Positions 44,623-48,400 of a DNA stretch of 48,400 nt are shown in pieces. The DNA is taken from NCBI GenBank assembly GCA_030531245.1, contig JAUNOA010000009.1:1-48400 (forward strand), read 5' to 3'. Below the pieces are notes generated by a model that worked only from the letters and a program-made list of their open reading frames with translations, did no database searches and was not told the origin of the DNA. Source of the DNA: Lachnospiraceae bacterium (GTDB lineage Bacteria > Bacillota > Clostridia > Lachnospirales > Lachnospiraceae). The stretch's first letter is position 1, and every line of letters starts with the position of its first letter. The position numbers and the translations under genes are program-made.

Positions 44623-45573
44623 ATGGATATGTTAGATACCTTAAAGGGCTCTTATTTTTCAGAAGTATTCCCTAAAGGCTGGGACATCGAGAAAATCAAG
44701 AAGTGCGTAAGCAATGCTCCGGAGACAGTATTTGACCGTCAGAAATTCTGGAACAAAAACTTCCAGGTAATCAAATGTACTGACCTTGAAGAGTTCGGTG
44801 CATACATGGGATTCGAGATCGCAATGCAGATCAAGGAGACGAAGGAAGCAGGAAGAAAACTTATCCTCATCCTTCCGGTAGGACCTATGGGAATGTATAA
44901 ATGGGCAGTATATTTCATTAAACAGCTTAACATAGACTGCAAGCATGTATACGGATTCAATATGGATGAGTGGGCAGACGAGAACGGAACTACACTTCCG
45001 GCATCGGATCCTGCAGCATTTACAAATGCTATGGTAGAAGCATTCTACGGACCGCTCGGAAAGCTTACAGTACCGAAGAGTCAGAGAAACTTTGCTACTA
45101 AGGAGAACCTTCCTACATATCCTGCAAAGATGGCAAAGCTGAGAAAAGAAGGCGCAAAGCAGGTAATGGTATATGGAATCGGAAGAATGTGCCATATCGC
45201 ATTCTGGGAGCCGCATTTTGCAGATGAGTTCAAGAGTGACAAAGAGTGGCTTGAGCAGCCATACAGAATCGGAGCAAGATTACACCCGTTCACAATCGAG
45301 CAGAATGCAATCACATCATTCAAGTCATCATGGCCGCTTATTCCATGCTATGCAAACACGATAGGACCAAACATCATCTTCAATTCTGATTACTGTATCG
45401 GCGGAGCAGACGGCATCCTTTCAAGAGGAATGCAGTGGCAGGGCATGAGCTTCTGGATGACACTCAGATACGGCCCGACAAGATTCGTAACATCATCACG
45501 TATCCCGACTATGCCGGGCAAGCTGTTCTTCATGGATGAGCTTGCAGGACCTCTCTGTGCAGACGCAAACTAA
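44623..45573 (+). CDS. NagB-like glucosamine-6-phosphate isomerase/deaminase family protein with altered active site
   Basis: A 316-residue protein longer than NagB (about 240-266). FNMDEWADENGTT at 112-124 keeps the NMDE aspartate (Asp115 equivalent to NagB Asp72). The second catalytic block GxGxDGHIAFNEP reads GIGRMCHIAFWEP (185-197): His191 is kept but the Asp of the DGH triad is Met. The N-terminal helical part (1-50; GWDIEKIKKCVSN) is additional. AGGAGGAACTG sets the ATG at 44623; the longer frame lies across the promoter. It has a hairpin terminator. Beside it are PIG-L deacetylase and sugar ABC permease genes, which fits an amino-sugar pathway. Exact reaction uncertain. Confidence 0.8.
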   Translation: MDMLDTLKGSYFSEVFPKGWDIEKIKKCVSNAPETVFDRQKFWNKNFQVIKCTDLEEFGAYMGFEIAMQIKETKEAGRKLILILPVGPMGMYKWAVYFIKQLNIDCKHVYGFNMDEWADENGTTLPASDPAAFTNAMVEAFYGPLGKLTVPKSQRNFATKENLPTYPAKMAKLRKEGAKQVMVYGIGRMCHIAFWEPHFADEFKSDKEWLEQPYRIGARLHPFTIEQNAITSFKSSWPLIPCYANTIGPNIIFNSDYCIGGADGILSRGMQWQGMSFWMTLRYGPTRFVTSSRIPTMPGKLFFMDELAGPLCADAN

Positions 45574-45596
45574 ATAATTATTCTTTATGAAATAAG

Positions 45597-45627
45597 CCCC
45601 CGCAGCATTATGGCTGCGGGAGTTTTT
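45597..45627 (+). terminator. Terminator of the NagB-like gene
   Basis: CCCGCAGC (45599-45606) pairs with GCTGCGGG (45613-45620), followed by AGTTTTTG. Confidence 0.88.
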
Positions 45628-45670
45628 GTATTTCGCTGCGGGAGGTATGTGTTCCATTCCTGTAGGGAAG

Positions 45671-46546
45671 TTATTTTCTTACCGACCTTGCATACTCCGT
45701 AGGCGTCATGCCTGTCTGTTTCTTGAACTGAGAAGAGAAGTAATGGATATTGTCATACCCCAGTGACTCGGAAATCTGAGTAAAGTTCATCGCATTGCTT
45801 CGTATGAGACGCTTGGCTTCGCTGATTTTCATATTTGTCAGATATGAAATCACAGAGGAACCGCTCTGCTCACGGAAGACACGTTTCAGCAGAGAGATGC
45901 TGATTCCGAGACTGGAGGCAATGTCCTTTAAAGACACCTTCTCATTCAGATGCATTTGCATATATTCTTTTGCTTCTTCCGCCAGACGTTCATGCTGGTG
46001 CATGATGTTTGTAGAGATTTCATAGGGGGAAGTCAGCATTTCCTGATTTCCGCGGGCGATGTATATAAGAAGCAGCTCCAGCTGAGACTTGATAACCTGA
46101 TCACTTGCAAACGGGGCATTGTCTTTTCTGCTCAGATTGACATATGGCGGATCAATGTCGAAATATGCATAAGAGGCCTCGGACTCTTCGACGATACTGC
46201 GCAGGCATTCTTTTTCACGCGGACCGAGGAACAGGACTTTCTGCTCGAACATGGACATATAAGGACTTTCGCAGGTAAAGGCGAGAATGATGGCATCAGC
46301 CGGCTTTGACCCGCTGCATCTGAGGTCGTGCCATTCATTCGGACAGTGGAAGACCATCTCACCGGCTTTCAGAATGCGATGATTATCAGCGGCCTGTACC
46401 AGCACCTCGCCCTTGTCACAGTATACCAGTTCCCAGAAATTATGAGATTCGCCGAAACCCTCGAATTTCGGTGTCATATGATAGGAAGAAGCATTTATAA
46501 GTGAATCTATATCAAATTGCGGTATAAGCTTATGGTACGAAAACAT
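45671..46546 (-). CDS. AraC-family transcriptional regulator with N-terminal cupin
   Basis: A 291-residue regulator. Residues 20-100 form a cupin-like sensing domain (FWELVYCDKGEVLVQAADNHRILKAGEMVFHCPNEWHDL, positions about 38-76). Residues about 185-291 hold the double helix-turn-helix: VSLKDIASSLGISISLLKRVFREQSGSSVISYLTNMK first and then FTQISESLGYDNIHYFSSQFKKQTGMTPTEYARS, the AraC signature. Likely responds to a sugar and controls the divergent deacetylase and perhaps the permease and NagB-like genes. On the reverse strand GGGGGGAT lies ahead of the ATG. Tail-to-tail with the NagB-like gene. Confidence 0.92.
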   Translation of the reverse strand: MFSYHKLIPQFDIDSLINASSYHMTPKFEGFGESHNFWELVYCDKGEVLVQAADNHRILKAGEMVFHCPNEWHDLRCSGSKPADAIILAFTCESPYMSMFEQKVLFLGPREKECLRSIVEESEASYAYFDIDPPYVNLSRKDNAPFASDQVIKSQLELLLIYIARGNQEMLTSPYEISTNIMHQHERLAEEAKEYMQMHLNEKVSLKDIASSLGISISLLKRVFREQSGSSVISYLTNMKISEAKRLIRSNAMNFTQISESLGYDNIHYFSSQFKKQTGMTPTEYARSVRK

Positions 46547-46604
46547 TTTGATCCCCCCTGAGAATAACGTGTCTTATTTTATAAACCAATTAACCTATAT
46601 TATA

Positions 46605-46670
46605 ATGCCAAAACTGGCAAAATCAACTAAAATATAGTTGTTAAATCAGTTTCTCTTTTAACAATTTTTT
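46605..46670. promoter_or_regulatory. Divergent intergenic region with inverted repeats, putative AraC operators
   Basis: Three AT-rich inverted repeats lie between the AraC gene and the deacetylase gene: TGCCA-aaac-TGGCA (46606-46619), CAACT-aaaatat-AGTTG (46624-46640) and TTGTTAAA...TTTAACAA (46638-46664). A -10-like TATAGT is at 46671-46676 without a good -35, consistent with activator-dependent transcription. Operator assignment is an inference. Confidence 0.45.
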
Positions 46671-46707
46671 TATAGTGTAAAAAGTGAATCATAAGAGGGG
46701 AAGTCAG

Positions 46708-47421
46708 ATGAAAGTATTAGCTATTGGATGTCATCCCGACGATCTTGAAATCGCATGCGGCGGTACTCTGCGTAAATATGTCGAAAGAGGTGCAGAGGTT
46801 TATGAAGCTCATGTGGCAAACGGCAATCTGGGTCATGTAGTTATTGAACCGGATGAGCTCAGGGTCATCAGGACGAAGGAGGCTGAAGAAGCCGGTAAGG
46901 TATTGGGAGTAAAACAGGTATTCAATATCGATGTGGGAGACCTTAGAGTAGACAGTCACAATCAGGATGTAATTGATGCAGTAGCTGATGTTGTCCGTTT
47001 TGTAAGACCTGATGTGATCATCACTCATAATGATGATGACTATATGCAGGATCATATGGAAACAAGCCGCCTTGCAGTGAACGGAAGCTTCTGTTCGGGG
47101 CTTGCTCACCGCAACAGAAAGTATGATGCATTTGACAGCTTCATACCGGTATACTTTATGGACACTCTTGCAGGAGTAAATTTCCAGCCCGCAATCTATG
47201 TAGATATCACAGCTCAGATCGATAAGAAAATCGAGGCACTGAACTGTCATGAATCACAGCTTAAATGGATGTACGAGCATGACAATATTGACTTTGCCGA
47301 TATGGTTAAGACATGTTCAAAGTATCGCGGATATCAGTGCGGAGTTCCATTTGCAGAAGGTTTTAAGCCTTATAACGTTTATCCGCGTTACAGCACAAAG
47401 TGTCTGCTTCCGCTGGATTGA
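46708..47421 (+). CDS. PIG-L family deacetylase (LmbE-like)
   Basis: A 237-residue protein. The zinc-binding motif is AIGCHPDDLEIACGG with H9-P-D11-D12, and the third ligand lies in the DDDYMQDHMETSRLA block, near residues 113-127, as in MshB and LmbE. These enzymes remove N-acetyl groups from N-acetylglucosaminyl compounds, so this one may deacetylate an imported GlcNAc-containing substrate before the NagB-like protein acts. GAGGGGAAGTCAG sets the ATG at 46708; a GTG eight codons upstream lacks spacing. Divergent from the AraC regulator. Confidence 0.9.
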   Translation: MKVLAIGCHPDDLEIACGGTLRKYVERGAEVYEAHVANGNLGHVVIEPDELRVIRTKEAEEAGKVLGVKQVFNIDVGDLRVDSHNQDVIDAVADVVRFVRPDVIITHNDDDYMQDHMETSRLAVNGSFCSGLAHRNRKYDAFDSFIPVYFMDTLAGVNFQPAIYVDITAQIDKKIEALNCHESQLKWMYEHDNIDFADMVKTCSKYRGYQCGVPFAEGFKPYNVYPRYSTKCLLPLD

Positions 47422-47450
47422 TTGAGTATAGGACTGAAATAATATATAAT
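47422..47450 (+). promoter_or_regulatory. Promoter of the sugar permease gene
   Basis: TTGAGT (47422-47427), 17-bp spacer, TATAAT (47445-47450). The leader of about 35 nt ends in TTGGAGGGAAATT. Confidence 0.8.
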
Positions 47451-47490
47451 AATAGATACAAGCAAAAAACGAAATTCTTGGAGGGAAATT

Positions 47491-48400
47491 ATGGCTACAA
47501 CAAGTAAATCTGCTAAGAGTAAAATTGCTTCTCTGGCAAAGGACTGGATGTCGATAGTAGGTATTCTTTTACTTCTTATCGTATTCTCAATTTTATCGTT
47601 TGTTAAGTTTGGTGCTCAGTACTTCCTTACATGGAGTAATATCAAGAACATCCTTCTTCAGACATCAACAATTGCTATCGTTGCAATCGGTCAGTCGATA
47701 ATGCTTATCGGCGGAAACTTCGACCTTTCACTCGGACGTATGCTCTGCCTTACATCCTGTGTTGGTGCAACATTGATGAAGGGCGGCACTCCGGTTCCCG
47801 TAGCAATTATCGTTATGTTCGCTATCGGTCTTGTAGTCGGAGCCATCAACGGTACAATGGTTGCTTATATCGGAGTTCCTGCGATGATAGCTACACTCGG
47901 TACACAGTACATCTGCTACGGTGTTGCCAAGCTCATCACACAGGCAGTTCCGATTCCGAAGATGCCGGAGTCTATTTCATGGCTCGGCCGTGGATATATC
48001 GGAGGAGTTATCCCGATCTGTGCGGTTATCATGGTTGTTCTTTATATCATTGCACAGTTTGTTACAACAAAGACAAAAGTCGGACGTAATATCTACGCTG
48101 TCGGCGGATCAAAGGAAGCAGCATTCTTCTCAGGTATCGATGTTAAGAAGTATCACTTCGGAACATTCATCCTCGGATCTATCCTTTCAACATTCGGCGG
48201 ACTTGTACTTATGTCACGTCTTAACTCTGTAGCTGTTACAAACGGACAGAACTATGAGTTCGATGCCGTTATTTCATCTATCATCGGTGGTGTATCTCTT
48301 GCAGGCGGCAAGGGACGTGTTATCGGAACAATGTTCGGTGCTCTTTTCCTCAACATTCTTTTCAACGGTTTCTCACAGATGGGTGTCGATCCGTTCGTAC
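47491..48400 (+). CDS. ABC sugar transporter permease, RbsC-like, 3'-truncated by the window edge
   Basis: Open frame from ATG 47491 to the window end (303 codons, no stop). After a Ser/Lys-rich N terminus (MATTSKSAKSK) come repeated membrane spans: WMSIVGILLLLIVFSILSFV, then IAIVAIGQSIMLIGGNFDLSLGRMLCL with the family GGxDLSxG motif, GAINGTMVAYIGVPAMIATLGT (family N-G and PxFIaTLG motifs), VGRNIYAVGGSKEAAFFSGI and the GGVSLAGGKGRVIGT loop near residue 275. These are characteristic of BPD_transp_2 permeases for ribose, xylose and other monosaccharides. The ATPase and binding protein are not visible. GGAGGGA (47480-47486) precedes the start. Likely imports the substrate handled by the PIG-L and NagB-like proteins. 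Confidence 0.93.
   Translation, partial: MATTSKSAKSKIASLAKDWMSIVGILLLLIVFSILSFVKFGAQYFLTWSNIKNILLQTSTIAIVAIGQSIMLIGGNFDLSLGRMLCLTSCVGATLMKGGTPVPVAIIVMFAIGLVVGAINGTMVAYIGVPAMIATLGTQYICYGVAKLITQAVPIPKMPESISWLGRGYIGGVIPICAVIMVVLYIIAQFVTTKTKVGRNIYAVGGSKEAAFFSGIDVKKYHFGTFILGSILSTFGGLVLMSRLNSVAVTNGQNYEFDAVISSIIGGVSLAGGKGRVIGTMFGALFLNILFNGFSQMGVDPFV

Overview
The window looks like a stretch of ordinary chromosome from a low-to-moderate GC Gram-positive anaerobe, most likely a member of the Lachnospiraceae (Clostridia). That placement is inferred from gene content. There is a glutaminyl-tRNA synthetase, a GGGtGRT protein next to a NifU-like scaffold, an NfnAB-type ferredoxin:NADP+ oxidoreductase pair, an ATP-type PEP carboxykinase, a 6S RNA of Firmicutes type, CIRCE-controlled groESL, and tRNA genes without an encoded CCA. 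Nearly all genes lie on the + strand in tight, often overlapping operons. I see no prophage, insertion sequence or CRISPR array.

Layout. 1-5.4 kb: end of an ABC-F ATPase, exonuclease III, L31, a YqhQ-like DUF1385 membrane protein, prmC and prfA, interrupted by two repeat-rich or highly structured intergenic elements (1982-2216 and 3305-3491). 5.4-9 kb: glnS, a Gfo/Idh/MocA oxidoreductase and a reverse-strand membrane-anchored acidic protein. 9-15.2 kb: CIRCE-groES-groEL, a PfkB kinase, a small HEYGH protein, a truncated and catalytically degenerate XerC/D-like protein, and uvrB. 15.2-20.5 kb: a tandem hairpin repeat, tRNA-Arg(CCG), an anchored protein, queA, a YbaK-family deacylase, a DMT exporter and a PutP-type symporter. 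20.6-24.6 kb: trpS (reverse), an RluF-like pseudouridine synthase, a divergent ligA and a cold-shock gene. 24.7-30.2 kb: a HAD protein, a 21-codon lysine/alanine-rich mini-gene with its own promoter and terminator, a HerA-like ATPase, a HAD-barstar fusion and pckA. 30.2-34 kb: 6S RNA, an AI-2E-family permease, a SEC-C protein, a methyltransferase, a DUF5662 protein and a convergent orphan gene. 34-39.9 kb: ruvA-ruvB-U32-U32 C-terminal half-nfnA-nfnB, every junction overlapping. 40-44.3 kb: NifU-like scaffold, GGGtGRT protein and a large LytS-like/HAMP/SpoIIE phosphatase. 44.3-48.4 kb: tRNA-Trp, then a probable amino-sugar locus with a NagB-like isomerase, an AraC regulator, a PIG-L deacetylase and the start of an RbsC-like sugar permease.

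The most promising novelties are the mini-gene at 25570-25762, the HAD-barstar fusion, the scaffold/GGGtGRT pair of unknown function, the inactive-looking recombinase fragment translationally coupled to uvrB, and the NagB-like enzyme with an altered active-site loop beside a PIG-L deacetylase. Several genes (PfkB, HEYGH, RluF-like, and the reverse orphan at 33993) have a -10 box so close to the start codon that leaderless transcripts are likely. All functional calls come from reading motifs and were not checked by database search.
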